A DNA stretch of 64,000 nucleotides. Source: Nocardia miyunensis NBRC 108239. Lineage in GTDB: Bacteria > Actinomycetota > Actinomycetes > Mycobacteriales > Mycobacteriaceae. Shown here piece after piece: positions 17,341-26,101 of this stretch. The notes under the pieces are model-generated. The model was not told the origin of the DNA. It saw nothing but the letters and a program-made list of their open reading frames with translations, and searched no databases. A program made the position numbers and the translations under genes. The DNA is taken from NCBI RefSeq assembly GCF_001613065.1, contig NZ_BDBQ01000058.1, forward strand, positions 29,590 to 93,589, read 5' to 3'. Numbering within the stretch: the stretch's first letter is position 1; each line of letters starts with the position of its first letter.

Positions 17341-17433
17341 GCGGCCGAGCCTAACCGTCGCGCTCGCCGCGGGCACGTGCGCGCACCGACCTCGTCCCGG
17401 CATCCGCCCAGGACGCGCGGGCGAAAAGAGTCA

Positions 17434-17480
17434 CACAGCGCCCCGCACATCAGGGATTGCCCTGATGTGCGGAGCCTGTG
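17434..17480. promoter_or_regulatory. Large perfect inverted repeat between divergent genes
   Basis: CCGCACATCAGGG (17443-17455) and CCCTGATGTGCGG (17460-17472) form a perfect 13-bp stem with the 4-base loop ATTG. CACAG (17434-17438) and CTGTG (17476-17480) extend it. It lies between divergent start codons at 17340 and 17501. It could be an operator serving both promoters or an RNA hairpin in a 5' leader; a terminator makes little sense here. Confidence 0.55.
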
Positions 17481-17500
17481 ACGTCGGTAGCCTCGATGTC

Positions 17501-18187
17501 ATGGCTGGTGAAACGGTTTCCGCCGGGCCGGTTCCCGAGACCGGGGGTGCGGCGGGCGATCGGGATCTGCGGGTCTCGGACGCGGAACGCGAACATGTCG
17601 GGATGCTGCTGCAGCGGGCGGTCGGGCTGGGGATGCTCTCCCTCGGCGAGTTCACCGAGCGGATGGATACCGCGCTGGCGGCCAAGACCCGCGGGGAACT
17701 CAACGCGGTACTGATCGATCTGCCGGGGGTGCGACTGGTCGGGCAGCCCGATCAGCCCGATCCGGCGGGGCGGGCGACGCCGTCGTACGCGAAGGCTCCG
17801 GGGCCGGCGGCGACCTCGTCGGCGACCATCCGGTCGCGGATCTCCTCGGTGAACCGCAGGGGCGCGTGGCACGTCCCGCCGACGATGTACCTGAACAACT
17901 ACTGCTCCAGCGTGAGTCTGGATTTCACGCAGGCGGTGATGTCCACGCAGGTGGTGGAGCTGCGCATGGACGATTTCTGTAGTTCGCTGACCTTGATCCT
18001 GCCCGGTGCGGCCACCGTCGACGTGGACGGACTGGAGTTGATCGGGTCCAGTGTGAACAACAAGGTGCGCACCGGGCCGCCGATCGGGCCGCTGCACGTG
18101 GTCGTGCACGGTCGGCTGCGGTTCGGTTCGGTGACCGCCAAACAGCCCCTCGCGGTGCAGTGGCGTCGGCTGATGTCGGGGTTCTGA
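17501..18187 (+). CDS. DUF1707 domain protein with LiaF-like C-terminus
   Basis: The 228-residue protein carries an N-terminal DUF1707 domain (about 20-72) with LRVSDAEREHVGMLLQRAVGLGMLSLGEFTERMD, a helical module found at the front of many actinobacterial proteins. The C-terminal half (about 125-225) is a beta-rich repeat resembling the cell-wall-active antibiotic response (LiaF-like) domain, with SLTLILPGAATVDVDG. No membrane segment is evident. The function is unknown; DUF1707 proteins are often tied to envelope stress or regulation. The ATG at 17501 fits the domain. It is followed 34 bases later by a hydrolase gene and is divergent from the AI-2E gene. Confidence 0.75.
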   Translation: MAGETVSAGPVPETGGAAGDRDLRVSDAEREHVGMLLQRAVGLGMLSLGEFTERMDTALAAKTRGELNAVLIDLPGVRLVGQPDQPDPAGRATPSYAKAPGPAATSSATIRSRISSVNRRGAWHVPPTMYLNNYCSSVSLDFTQAVMSTQVVELRMDDFCSSLTLILPGAATVDVDGLELIGSSVNNKVRTGPPIGPLHVVVHGRLRFGSVTAKQPLAVQWRRLMSGF

Positions 18188-18221
18188 CCGGCTGGCGGGC
18201 CCGGCGGGTATCGTCACGGCC

Positions 18222-19028
18222 ATGGTGCAGCGTGTCGCGGCCGAACCGGACCCGTATTTCCGAGCCGGTCGAGGTGAGCCCGTACTGCTGCTGCACGGAC
18301 TGCTGCTCACCTGGCAGTCCTGGGGCGCGGTGATCGACGAATTATCCGGTGATCACGAGGTTTTCGCGCCGACCCTGCCCGGCCACTGGGGCGGCCCTGC
18401 GGTGTCCGGGCCCGCGACCTTCACGGCGCTGGCCGATTTCGCGGAGTCCGTCATGGACGAAAAGGGCTGGCCGACAGCGCATCTGGTGGGTAATTCGCTC
18501 GGCGGCTGGCTGGCCCTGGAACTGGCGGCGCGAGGCCGGGCGCGCTCGGTCGTCGCCATCGCGCCCGGCGGACTGTGGGATGCGGATGTACCGGTCACCC
18601 AGCAGCTGATCCGCAAGTACCGGGCGTTCGGCCCGGTCCTCGGCGTCGGCGCGGGCGCGTCGGCCCCGGCCATGGTGCGCAGCCTGGTGATTCCGCTGCT
18701 GGCGCACCGCCCGGCCGCGGTCCCGCACGCCCTGGCCACCGCCTGCGCCGCTGCCCCCGCACACTGCCACGTCGTCGACGACCTGGCCGAAGACTCCACT
18801 CTCGCAAGCGGATTCACCGGCCTCGCCGATATCCAGGCCCCGGTCACGGTCCTGCTCTGCGAACACGATCGCCTTCTCCCGCCCCGGTTCCACGGCCGCG
18901 GCGCAGCCGCCCCCGGCGTCGAATCACGCACCCTCCCCGGCGTCGGCCACGTCCCCATGCTCGAAGCGCCGGACCTGGTCAGCGCCGAAATCCGTGCGGC
19001 CATAGCCCGCGCCACGCCACATCATTAG
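18222..19028 (+). CDS. Alpha/beta-fold hydrolase
   Basis: The 268-residue enzyme has a complete alpha/beta-hydrolase catalytic set: oxyanion strand VLLLHGLLLTWQSWG, nucleophile elbow VGNSLGGW (Ser about 90), acid in LLCEHDRLLP and histidine in LPGVGHVPMLEAP. The length is normal. The fold covers esterases, lipases and ring-cleavage product hydrolases, and the substrate cannot be told from sequence. It is probably cotranscribed with the DUF1707 gene. A gene-free stretch and the mmpL3 terminator follow. Confidence 0.85.
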   Translation: MVQRVAAEPDPYFRAGRGEPVLLLHGLLLTWQSWGAVIDELSGDHEVFAPTLPGHWGGPAVSGPATFTALADFAESVMDEKGWPTAHLVGNSLGGWLALELAARGRARSVVAIAPGGLWDADVPVTQQLIRKYRAFGPVLGVGAGASAPAMVRSLVIPLLAHRPAAVPHALATACAAAPAHCHVVDDLAEDSTLASGFTGLADIQAPVTVLLCEHDRLLPPRFHGRGAAAPGVESRTLPGVGHVPMLEAPDLVSAEIRAAIARATPHH

Positions 19029-19406
19029 GGCGAGCGGCGTGGGTGCCGCCGCTGTCTCATCCGCGAATGCCGCACGTGGCGCGCTCATTCGTGGTGGATC
19101 AGGATTCGCGCACCTGGCGGGTAGGCCCATCTCGGAGCAACGGCCTGTTTACGCCGGATGGCATAAGTGCGACACACCAACCCTCGCCCGGCTCGGCGAC
19201 CGCCCGCCTGATCGATTCGAGATTGGTGACGCCGATCTGCGTTGCTCGGGGTCGTGATCGGCAAGATGTGCCGACCGAGGATCACGGCAGGGTTGTGCCC
19301 GTACCGAATCTCCACTGTGGTCCGGCGGTCTCGCGAATCTCGCTGCCGACATGCACTGTCGAAACCGGATGCCCTGTGCGGCAGGGCATCCGGCCGAACT
19401 TCGTGC
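19029..19406. other. Convergent intergenic region
   Basis: This 378-base stretch separates the ends of the hydrolase (plus) and mmpL3 (minus) genes. Apart from the terminator hairpin at 19365-19393 nothing is recognised; short open frames here lack ribosome binding sites or family resemblance. Confidence 0.5.
19365..19393 (-). terminator. mmpL3 terminator hairpin
   Basis: CCGGATGCCCTG (19365-19376) pairs perfectly with CAGGGCATCCGG (19382-19393) across a 5-base loop. Read on the minus strand it follows the mmpL3 stop by 14 bases and is followed by TTTCG. It lacks a long T-run, as is common in high-GC actinobacteria. Confidence 0.6.
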
Positions 19407-22400
19407 TCACTCGCGGTTCTGGCGGCGGAGCAGTTCGTTCACGCTGACCGTGCGGTTGCTGCCGCCGTGGTGTTTGCCCTCTTCGGTGTCGCCGGGCTGG
19501 CCGGGGCGCTGGCGGGAGGAGCGCAGGTCGGCCATCCACTGTTCGATACTGCTGCGGCTGGCCTCCTGGCGGGGGTCGGCCGGGTCGGGGCGGGTTGCCG
19601 GGGTCGGCGTGGTCTGCGCCTCGCCCGCGTCGCCGCCCGGCGAGACGGCGGATTCGGCCTCGGTCTCGGAACCGTCCTGATCGTGCGACAGATAACGATG
19701 GGCGCGGTCGGCCGGATGCGGCGGCACCGCGGACTGTTTCGGGCGTGGCGGCAGGATGCGCGGAGTCGGGTTGACCGGATCGGCCGCCGCATCCCGCGCC
19801 GCGCCGGATTCCGACTGGTCCGACATCCCCGAACCCGGCGGCACCGGCGGACGCGGCAGATTGCGCGGCGGCGAGACCTCGGGGGGCCGCGGCCTCGCCT
19901 CGGAGGCGGGCGGCGGAGTGACACCCGGCAGATTCAGCGAGGACTGCGGCGGCGTCGACTCACTCGCCGGGGAAGCGGCGTCGCCGTCGCCGGATTCCTG
20001 CGAGTCGGGCCGCTGCAGCACGCCCGGCGGCGGCAGGATGCGCGACCTCGGCGACTTCGGCGACTTCGATTTCTTCGACTCCTCCGCGTCCGGCGAGTCC
20101 AGCCGCTCGGTCGGCGCTTCCGGATCGGCGTGCCGGATGAACCTGGCGCGCTTGGGTTTACGACCCGGCTTGGCCGGTGTGCCGTCCGGCATCATCGGGA
20201 TCTGCATGGTCACCGGATCGGTGACGGGCGTGGTCTTGACCAGGTCGACCACCTCACCGCCGCCGGGACGCTCGTCGTCCAGAATCGGCTCGCCCAGACC
20301 GATCTTCGCCTGGATCCGCTTCATCCACGCCGGAGCCCACCAGCAGTCGTCGCCGAGCAGTTTCATGGTGGCCGGCACCAGCAGCATGCGCAGCACGGTG
20401 GCGTCGATCAGCAGCGCCGCGACCATGCCGTACGCGATGTACTGCATCATCACCAGGTCGGAGAAGGCGAACGCACCCGTCACCACGAGCAGGATCAGCG
20501 CGGCGGCGGTGATGATCCGGCCGGTCTGCGCGGTACCGCTGCGCACCGCCTCGGTGGTGCTCGCACCCTTCGAACGGGCCTCGACCATGCGAGAGAGCAG
20601 GAACACCTCGTAGTCGGTGGACAGGCCGTAGATGATCGCGATGATCAGCACGAGTACCGGCGACATGATCGGCTGTGGTGTGAAATTCATCAGCCCGGCC
20701 CCGTGGCCGTCGATGAAGATCCAGGTCAGGATGCCCAGCGTCGAGCCGAGACCCAGTGCGCTCATCAGCGCGGCCTTGATCGGCAGCACGAGCGAGCCGA
20801 AGGTCAGGAACATCAGCAGCGTGGTGACGAAGACGACCAGCACGATCATCAGCGGCATCCGGTTCAGCAGCGCGTCGACGCTGTCCTTCTGCATCGCGGG
20901 CGTCCCGCCGATGTACACGTCCACGCCGTCGGGCACACTCATCGACCGCAGATAGTCGATGGTCGGGTTGGCGTTGTCCGAATCGGTCAGCGTGGTGGAG
21001 GTCTTCCAGACGTCCGATCCGGTCGGCGGCTGTCCGGGAATCGCGAACTGCCCGACCAGCCCGGGAGCCTGATCCGCCTGCTGCAGAATCGAATAGATCT
21101 TCGTGGAGTCCTGGGTGACGATCACCAGGTTGATCGGATCGGTGCGCCGGGTCGGGAACAGCTGATCGAATTCCTGCTGCGCCACGCGAGTCGGATTGTC
21201 CGGCGGCAGATAGGTTTCGCTGATCCCGCCGAACGACAGATTCTTCACCGGAATGATCAGCAGCAGCAGCACGATGCACAGTGGAACGGCCACCTTCAGC
21301 GGATGCTTCATCACCCACTGCGTACTGCGGCCCCAGAAGCCGTTCTCGATCTCCTCGGTGGTCTTGGTCTTGCGGAACCACTTGAGCCCCAGCATGTCCA
21401 CGCGCGGACCGAGGATGCCCAGAATGGCGGGCAGAATCGTCAGCGAGGCGACCGCGGCCAGCGCGACCGTCGCGATCGTGCCGTAGGCGACCGATTTCAG
21501 GAAGCCCTGCGGGAACAGCAGCATGCTCGCACTGGCCGCGATGATCATCGTCGCGGAGAACGCGACGGTGCGTCCGGCGGTCATGACCGAGCGCCGCACG
21601 GCCGCGCGGGTGTCGTATCCGTCGGCCAGCTCCTCTCGGAACCGGCTCACGATGAACAATCCGTAGTCGATCGCCAGACCCAGCCCGATCATCGACACCA
21701 CCGCGCCCACGAACGAGTTCACCTCGGTGAACTTCGTGATGCCCATCACGATGCCGTTGGCGCTGATGACCGTCAGACCACCCACGATCAGCGGCAGCGC
21801 GGCCGCGACGACGCCGCCGAAGATGAAGAACAGCAGCACGGCCACGCCCGGGATCGCCAGGATCTCCATGCGCCGCTGGTCCGAGGCGATGGTGTCGTTC
21901 AGCGTGCCCGAGACCGCCTGCAGACCGGCGACCTGAGTATTCACCCCGGGAACGTCGAACGAGTCCTTGACGTCCCGGAAGTTGTTCATCGTCGAGGTGT
22001 CGTCGTCGCCCTTGAGTTCGATGGCGGCGAAGGCGACCTTGCGGTCCTTGGAGACGGTGACCGCGGACGAGTACTGGGCCGCGCCCGGCACGTTCCACGG
22101 CGAGATGTAGACCTTGTCGATCTGATCCGGATGCTGCTTGGGCAGATTGGTCAGATTCTCGATGATCGGCTTGTTGAACGACGCGTCGTCGACGGTCTTC
22201 CCGTCCGGCGCGGTGTACAGCACGATGACGTCACCGGTGTGGTCGCGGCCGTACGTCGAGTCCAGCAGCTCGGCCGCCTGGGTCGACTCGGAGCCGGGAT
22301 CGTCCCACCCGCTGGAGCTGAGATGTTTGCTCAAACTGAGGCCGAAAGCGCCCAGGCCGAGCAGTGCGCCCACCACCACGACCAGTACGACAAAGCGGAA

Positions 22401-22433
22401 TCGGTAGACCAAATCGCCCCAGCGGGTGAACAC
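19407..22433 (-). CDS. mmpL3: Trehalose monomycolate exporter MmpL3
   Basis: This RND-family protein flips trehalose monomycolate across the plasma membrane for mycolate layer assembly. Residues 1 to about 690 hold two RND halves, each with a periplasmic porter domain and a helix bundle. The proton-relay pairs are intact: Asp256-Tyr257 in GLAIDYGLF, the same numbers as in M. tuberculosis, and Asp607-Tyr608 in GLSTDYEVF. WDDPGSES near 43 and FDQLFPTRRTDP near 422 are also typical. A long Pro/Ser/Glu-rich cytosolic tail (about 690-1008) follows. The GTG start directly abuts the TAA of the NYN gene, so translation is coupled in a trmB-NYN-mmpL3 operon as in mycobacteria. It ends at a hairpin terminator. 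Confidence 0.96.
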   Translation of the reverse strand: MFTRWGDLVYRFRFVVLVVVVGALLGLGAFGLSLSKHLSSSGWDDPGSESTQAAELLDSTYGRDHTGDVIVLYTAPDGKTVDDASFNKPIIENLTNLPKQHPDQIDKVYISPWNVPGAAQYSSAVTVSKDRKVAFAAIELKGDDDTSTMNNFRDVKDSFDVPGVNTQVAGLQAVSGTLNDTIASDQRRMEILAIPGVAVLLFFIFGGVVAAALPLIVGGLTVISANGIVMGITKFTEVNSFVGAVVSMIGLGLAIDYGLFIVSRFREELADGYDTRAAVRRSVMTAGRTVAFSATMIIAASASMLLFPQGFLKSVAYGTIATVALAAVASLTILPAILGILGPRVDMLGLKWFRKTKTTEEIENGFWGRSTQWVMKHPLKVAVPLCIVLLLLIIPVKNLSFGGISETYLPPDNPTRVAQQEFDQLFPTRRTDPINLVIVTQDSTKIYSILQQADQAPGLVGQFAIPGQPPTGSDVWKTSTTLTDSDNANPTIDYLRSMSVPDGVDVYIGGTPAMQKDSVDALLNRMPLMIVLVVFVTTLLMFLTFGSLVLPIKAALMSALGLGSTLGILTWIFIDGHGAGLMNFTPQPIMSPVLVLIIAIIYGLSTDYEVFLLSRMVEARSKGASTTEAVRSGTAQTGRIITAAALILLVVTGAFAFSDLVMMQYIAYGMVAALLIDATVLRMLLVPATMKLLGDDCWWAPAWMKRIQAKIGLGEPILDDERPGGGEVVDLVKTTPVTDPVTMQIPMMPDGTPAKPGRKPKRARFIRHADPEAPTERLDSPDAEESKKSKSPKSPRSRILPPPGVLQRPDSQESGDGDAASPASESTPPQSSLNLPGVTPPPASEARPRPPEVSPPRNLPRPPVPPGSGMSDQSESGAARDAAADPVNPTPRILPPRPKQSAVPPHPADRAHRYLSHDQDGSETEAESAVSPGGDAGEAQTTPTPATRPDPADPRQEASRSSIEQWMADLRSSRQRPGQPGDTEEGKHHGGSNRTVSVNELLRRQNRE

Positions 22434-23204
22434 TTAAGCGACTCCTTGCGCGGGGCGGGAGGTGAGCAGTGCGGACAGCGGCCGGAAGGGCTGCAGCCAG
22501 GCTCCCTCGTCGGGCAACGACTCGAGGCTGACCCGGGGAAGTGGTTCGCGGAACACTCCCGGGATGTCCTCTAGGTCGATGAACTCGAGGATATCGGACG
22601 TCACCGCCCAACTCGCATGCTCGCGGAATCCGAGCACCTGCACCGGCACGCCGCCTGCGGCGATCTCCTCGAGAGGTTCGCGGAACGCCTGTCCGTCGGC
22701 GGAAGCGACCATGATCCCGGCCAGGCCCGCGCCGCGGCGGCGTAATTCGATGTGCGCCAACATATCGCTGTCGACGTCGGAATCCTCGTCGATCTTCGGT
22801 TTGGCGAAGACCGCGTAACCGACGTTGCGCAACGCCTCCACCCACGGCCGCACCACATCGGCCGTGCCGGGGGCGATATTGGTGAACACCGTCGCCTCGG
22901 CCTCGACCCGGCCGGTACCGCCGACGGAGAGTTCGGCGGTGCGGGCGAGCAGCCAGCGGCCCAGCGCGTCGAAGCGCGGCCGGTACGCCGCGGTGGGACG
23001 CCCGCCCAGGATCGCGCCCAGGCCCATGTCGAGATTCGGCGCGTCCCAGACCAGCAGCACCCGCCGCACGTCGGTACCGCTGCCCTGCGGCGCCGAGCCG
23101 GCCCCGGAGCTCGCCGTGGACGGGGCCGGCTCGCCGCCGGAGGGAGTGCTCGGCACCATCTCGGGGACGTCCATCACGTCGTGGTCCATCTCACCGACCG
23201 TCAT
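22434..23204 (-). CDS. NYN (PIN-like) domain protein, Rv0207c-like
   Basis: The 256-residue protein has a disordered Ser/Pro/Gly N-terminus (1-45) and then a NYN domain. RVLLVWDAPNLDMGLG supplies the first metal-binding Asp and Asn, KIDEDSDVDSDMLAHIE the second acidic cluster, and IMVASADGQAF the third. The acidic set suggests a metal-dependent RNase, but activity has not been shown here. The position between trmB and mmpL3 is conserved with M. tuberculosis Rv0207c, so a link to tRNA or envelope synthesis is likely though unexplained. Its stop is immediately followed by the mmpL3 start. Confidence 0.85.
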   Translation of the reverse strand: MTVGEMDHDVMDVPEMVPSTPSGGEPAPSTASSGAGSAPQGSGTDVRRVLLVWDAPNLDMGLGAILGGRPTAAYRPRFDALGRWLLARTAELSVGGTGRVEAEATVFTNIAPGTADVVRPWVEALRNVGYAVFAKPKIDEDSDVDSDMLAHIELRRRGAGLAGIMVASADGQAFREPLEEIAAGGVPVQVLGFREHASWAVTSDILEFIDLEDIPGVFREPLPRVSLESLPDEGAWLQPFRPLSALLTSRPAQGVA

Positions 23205-23262
23205 GACAGCGCATCACCGACGGTGGAAATGGCTGAGCTAACTGTTCGCTCGCTTCGCACGC

Positions 23263-24114
23263 TCATGATCCGATCTTCCCCCAAATCAGCTCGGTGATGG
23301 CGCTTCCGGCCCGATGCGCCTTGCTTTCGAATTTCGTCACGGGCCGGTCGAAGCCTATCGGGGCATCCTGCGCGAAGCGGTCGCGATCGCCGCCCGCGGC
23401 CTCGTTGAGGCCGATGAGCTGCGGTTCCGCCGCACCCACCTCTGCGATGTGCTCGGCGTAACCGGCATGGTCGGTCGCGACGTGCAGAACACCGCCGGGG
23501 CGCAGGCGACTCGCGATGAGCGTCATGGTGGTCGGCTGCAGCAGGCGGCGCTTGTGGTGGCGAGCCTTGGGCCAGGGGTCCGGGAAGAACACCCGGACTC
23601 CGGTGAGCGAATCCTTGGCAATCATGTGTTCGAGAACGTCCACCGCATCGCCGCGCAACAACCGGATGTTCTCGATGTTCTCCCGTTCGACGCGCTGCAC
23701 CAATTGCGCCAGGCCCGGCTTGTAGACCTCGATGCCGATCAGGTCGAACTGCGGTTCGGCCTGGGCCATCGCGGCGGTCGCGGTGCCGGTCCCGCAGCCG
23801 ATCTCGATGATCAGCGGGGCGTGTCTGCCGAACCAGGCGGGTGCGTCGAGCAGGTCGTCCGAGACGTCGCGGCCGATTCGAGGCCACATCCGCGCCCAGG
23901 ATTGCTGCTGCGTAGCGGTGAGCGCGCCGCGACGCGAGCGGAAGCTGGTGACCCGGGGGTGCAGGCGCGAGCCCGTCGGGTGGCCCGGTCCGGTGGTCCC
24001 CGCGGTGGCCGGGGCCGGTGCGCTGCCCGCACGGCCGACCGCCGTCGATGCCGTGGACCGCGGCCCGGGGACCGGCTCTGCAGTGTGGTTCGCGGCGTCG
24101 TTCACGGCGTCCAT
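23263..24114 (-). CDS. trmB: tRNA (guanine-46-N7)-methyltransferase
   Basis: TrmB transfers a methyl group from S-adenosylmethionine to N7 of G46 in the tRNA variable loop. The 283-residue protein has a Pro/Thr/Ala-rich N-terminal tail (1-50) followed by the domain: IIEIGCGTGTATA (SAM-binding, about 102-114), GIEVYKPGL, NIRLLRGDAVDVL and the signature VFFPDPWPKARHHKRRL (about 175-191). The C-terminus has the TKFE motif (260-263), as expected. The ATG at 24114 is preferred; the long open frame further upstream is a shadow of the lipase gene. It is first in the operon with the NYN gene (58-base gap) and mmpL3. Confidence 0.94.
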   Translation of the reverse strand: MDAVNDAANHTAEPVPGPRSTASTAVGRAGSAPAPATAGTTGPGHPTGSRLHPRVTSFRSRRGALTATQQQSWARMWPRIGRDVSDDLLDAPAWFGRHAPLIIEIGCGTGTATAAMAQAEPQFDLIGIEVYKPGLAQLVQRVERENIENIRLLRGDAVDVLEHMIAKDSLTGVRVFFPDPWPKARHHKRRLLQPTTMTLIASRLRPGGVLHVATDHAGYAEHIAEVGAAEPQLIGLNEAAGGDRDRFAQDAPIGFDRPVTKFESKAHRAGSAITELIWGKIGS

Positions 24115-24173
24115 TGTCCAGTATCGGATGATCAGCACAGCAGGCGACCGCGCAACCCTTCCCGGACGTTCGA

Positions 24174-25535
24174 TCAGGCCGCCAGCGTGCGGGTCGGCCT
24201 GGGCGGCGGGCCCGACTCGCCGCGCAACGGTCGTCCCAGCGCGACTCGCGTTGCGGTGAGCGTCATTTCGAGCAGTCCGCGCCAGCTCGACGAATCGGTC
24301 ACCACCGACCAGACCGTGCGGGTGCTCGGCTCGGGGACCGGACGTCCGGCGATCCGATCGGCGAGCCAGTCCAGGGTCAGCGGAGTGGCCAGGGGCAGCA
24401 GGGTGAAATGTTCGCTGAGCCGGTCGCGCAGGTAGGTGACGTTCGCGCCGCCGCGGCGGTAGCGCGCCACTTGCTCGTCTATCGCGCGGACATTGATGAC
24501 CTGGTCGTTCACCGGCTGGATCATCAGCATCGGGCAGTTCGGGACGTTGCCGCCCAGGCGCAGGTCGTCGAACATCGCGCGCATCTGCGGCTCGGCCAGC
24601 ACCTCCGCCAGCGGGCGGCCGAGGTAATCGCCCACGTCGCGTCCGGTGAGGCGGGACAGCGCCAGGATCGGCGCGGAGCGGGCGGCCACGTCCAGCAGGC
24701 GGCGGCCCTCGGCGTTCAATTCGGTGTCCAGGAGTTCGTCCAGCGCCGGGTAGAGGCGGCGCAGCGCGGCGATCATGATCGGCGGGAATCCGGCGAAGCG
24801 TCCGCCGTTGAGCCCGACGAACACCTCTGCGGGATCGCCGACCGGCGCGCCGAGCACCGCGCCGACGATATCGAGTTCGGGTGCGTAGACCGGCGCCATC
24901 TCGACCAGCCAGGACCCGGCCATGCCGCCGCCGGAATAGCCCCACACCGCGACCGGGGTCCGCGCGTGCAGGCCCAGCGGGGCGAAGTGCAGTGCGGCGC
25001 GGATGCCGTCCAGGGAGCGGTAGCCGGGTTCGCGCGGTGCGCCGAAATTACCGTGCGGGCCCTCGTGATCGGCGATGCTGACCGCCCAGCCGCGCCGCAG
25101 CGCACCCGCGACCAGCAGCCATTCCAGCTGGGTGATCGAACCGGGCGCGACCGCGCCCAGTCGCAGGGCGTACGACGGCGCACACTGTTCGGCGGTCGCG
25201 TCGATCGCCGATTCGAAGGCCAGCAGCGGCCGCTCGACGTGCGGATCCGCGCCGTCGGGCAGCAGGACCGTCGTGATCGCGGCCTCGGGGTCGCCGTGCA
25301 TATCGGTGCTGCGGTAGAGCAGCTGCCAGGCCGAGACCCGCTGCGGGACCAGGCCGAACAACCCGATCCGCACCGCGCGGCTGCGCAGGATGGCGCCGGG
25401 TGCGTAGCGGGTGAGGTCGGTGGGCGGGACGAGGAACGGATCCTGCGACGGCAGCAGCGGACGTGCCGCGTCGATCGTTTCCCGGACGCCGGACATCGCG
25501 TCGACCCGTCCGATGACGTCTTCGATGACGGTCAT
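24174..25535 (-). CDS. Secretory-lipase-family (LIP) hydrolase
   Basis: The 453-residue alpha/beta hydrolase resembles the LIP family of Candida-type secretory lipases, which is frequent in Nocardia and Rhodococcus. The nucleophile elbow is VWGYSGGGMAGSWL (Ser about 200), preceded by VSIADHEGPHG; the acid region is MLMIQPVNDQVIN and the histidine is in LSEHFTLLP. No signal peptide is apparent, which is odd for a secretory lipase; it may act inside the cell or be exported differently. It would hydrolyse acylglycerols or esters. It lies 59 bases before trmB on the same strand, but coupling is not obvious. Confidence 0.8.
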   Translation of the reverse strand: MTVIEDVIGRVDAMSGVRETIDAARPLLPSQDPFLVPPTDLTRYAPGAILRSRAVRIGLFGLVPQRVSAWQLLYRSTDMHGDPEAAITTVLLPDGADPHVERPLLAFESAIDATAEQCAPSYALRLGAVAPGSITQLEWLLVAGALRRGWAVSIADHEGPHGNFGAPREPGYRSLDGIRAALHFAPLGLHARTPVAVWGYSGGGMAGSWLVEMAPVYAPELDIVGAVLGAPVGDPAEVFVGLNGGRFAGFPPIMIAALRRLYPALDELLDTELNAEGRRLLDVAARSAPILALSRLTGRDVGDYLGRPLAEVLAEPQMRAMFDDLRLGGNVPNCPMLMIQPVNDQVINVRAIDEQVARYRRGGANVTYLRDRLSEHFTLLPLATPLTLDWLADRIAGRPVPEPSTRTVWSVVTDSSSWRGLLEMTLTATRVALGRPLRGESGPPPRPTRTLAA

Positions 25536-26101
25536 CGCAACCTCCTCACTGAGCCTGTGACCAGGCCGTTACCCACACCCGCCCGAACGAACCGGCGCTC
25601 GGGCACAGCCTTGCCCCACGTCGACGATATGGCCGACGGCCTCAGCGTATGCGACCGGGCATTGGCCCGAAAACCTCACAACACCCGAATTGTGCTGTCT
25701 CTCAATGAAACACCCGCCATCCGAGGCTGATTCCTGATTGCGCTCTGTGATCAATGACACAACATGCCCAGGTCCGCGGTCCGCAATCGGAGTCCGTGTG
25801 CCGCGGTATCGCGCCGATTTCGGGTCGATGCCGGCATGTGATGTATTCGAGATCTTACCGAGATGGTTGGCGGACCAGGTCCTCGGGTTTCGGGTTGGGC
25901 GGATCCGCCGCACCCCGTGCTCGGATCCGCACTCTTTTCGTGGCTCGCGAGCAGGTCGTTGTCGCGGCGTCGGGTGCGGCTGGGAGCGTGTGGTTGACGG
26001 GGTGGGATTCAGGTTCGATATTCGGCGGGGTAGATACGGTGGTCCGTGCCGACAATCCGGGTGAGTTCTGCGAGAATTGCCCGCCGGAAGGGGGTAGTAC
26101 C
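25536..26101. other. 566-bp divergent intergenic region
   Basis: It separates the lipase (minus) and GTPase (plus) genes. A candidate promoter sits at 25994-26022. The open frame that extends the GTPase upstream to 25754 has no family resemblance and poor coding character, so it is treated as non-coding. No other structure is recognised. Confidence 0.5.
25994..26022 (+). promoter_or_regulatory. Candidate promoter of the GTPase pair
   Basis: TTGACG (25994-25999) is followed after 17 bases by GATATT (26017-26022). It lies about 80 bases before the GTG start at 26102, which has GGAAGGGGG as ribosome binding site. Confidence 0.4.

Noticed and set aside
14176..17481. Very long open frame on the plus strand opposite the kinase and AI-2E genes
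   Set aside because: It is antisense to well-supported genes with family motifs, has highly biased Arg/Gln/His/Asp composition and no recognisable domain; high GC leaves such frames open by chance.
19242..22574. 1,110-codon plus-strand frame opposite mmpL3
   Set aside because: It shadows mmpL3 (GC-skewed third positions), has no family resemblance and an implausible His/Arg/Gln composition.
24115..24945. Minus-strand upstream extension of trmB
   Set aside because: It is antisense-frame shadow of the lipase gene; TrmB conserved sequence begins well after the ATG at 24114.
25754..26101. N-terminal extension of the GTPase to 25754
   Set aside because: No family resemblance, many Arg/Ser/Gly residues and no ribosome binding site, whereas the GTG at 26102 follows GGAAGGGGG.
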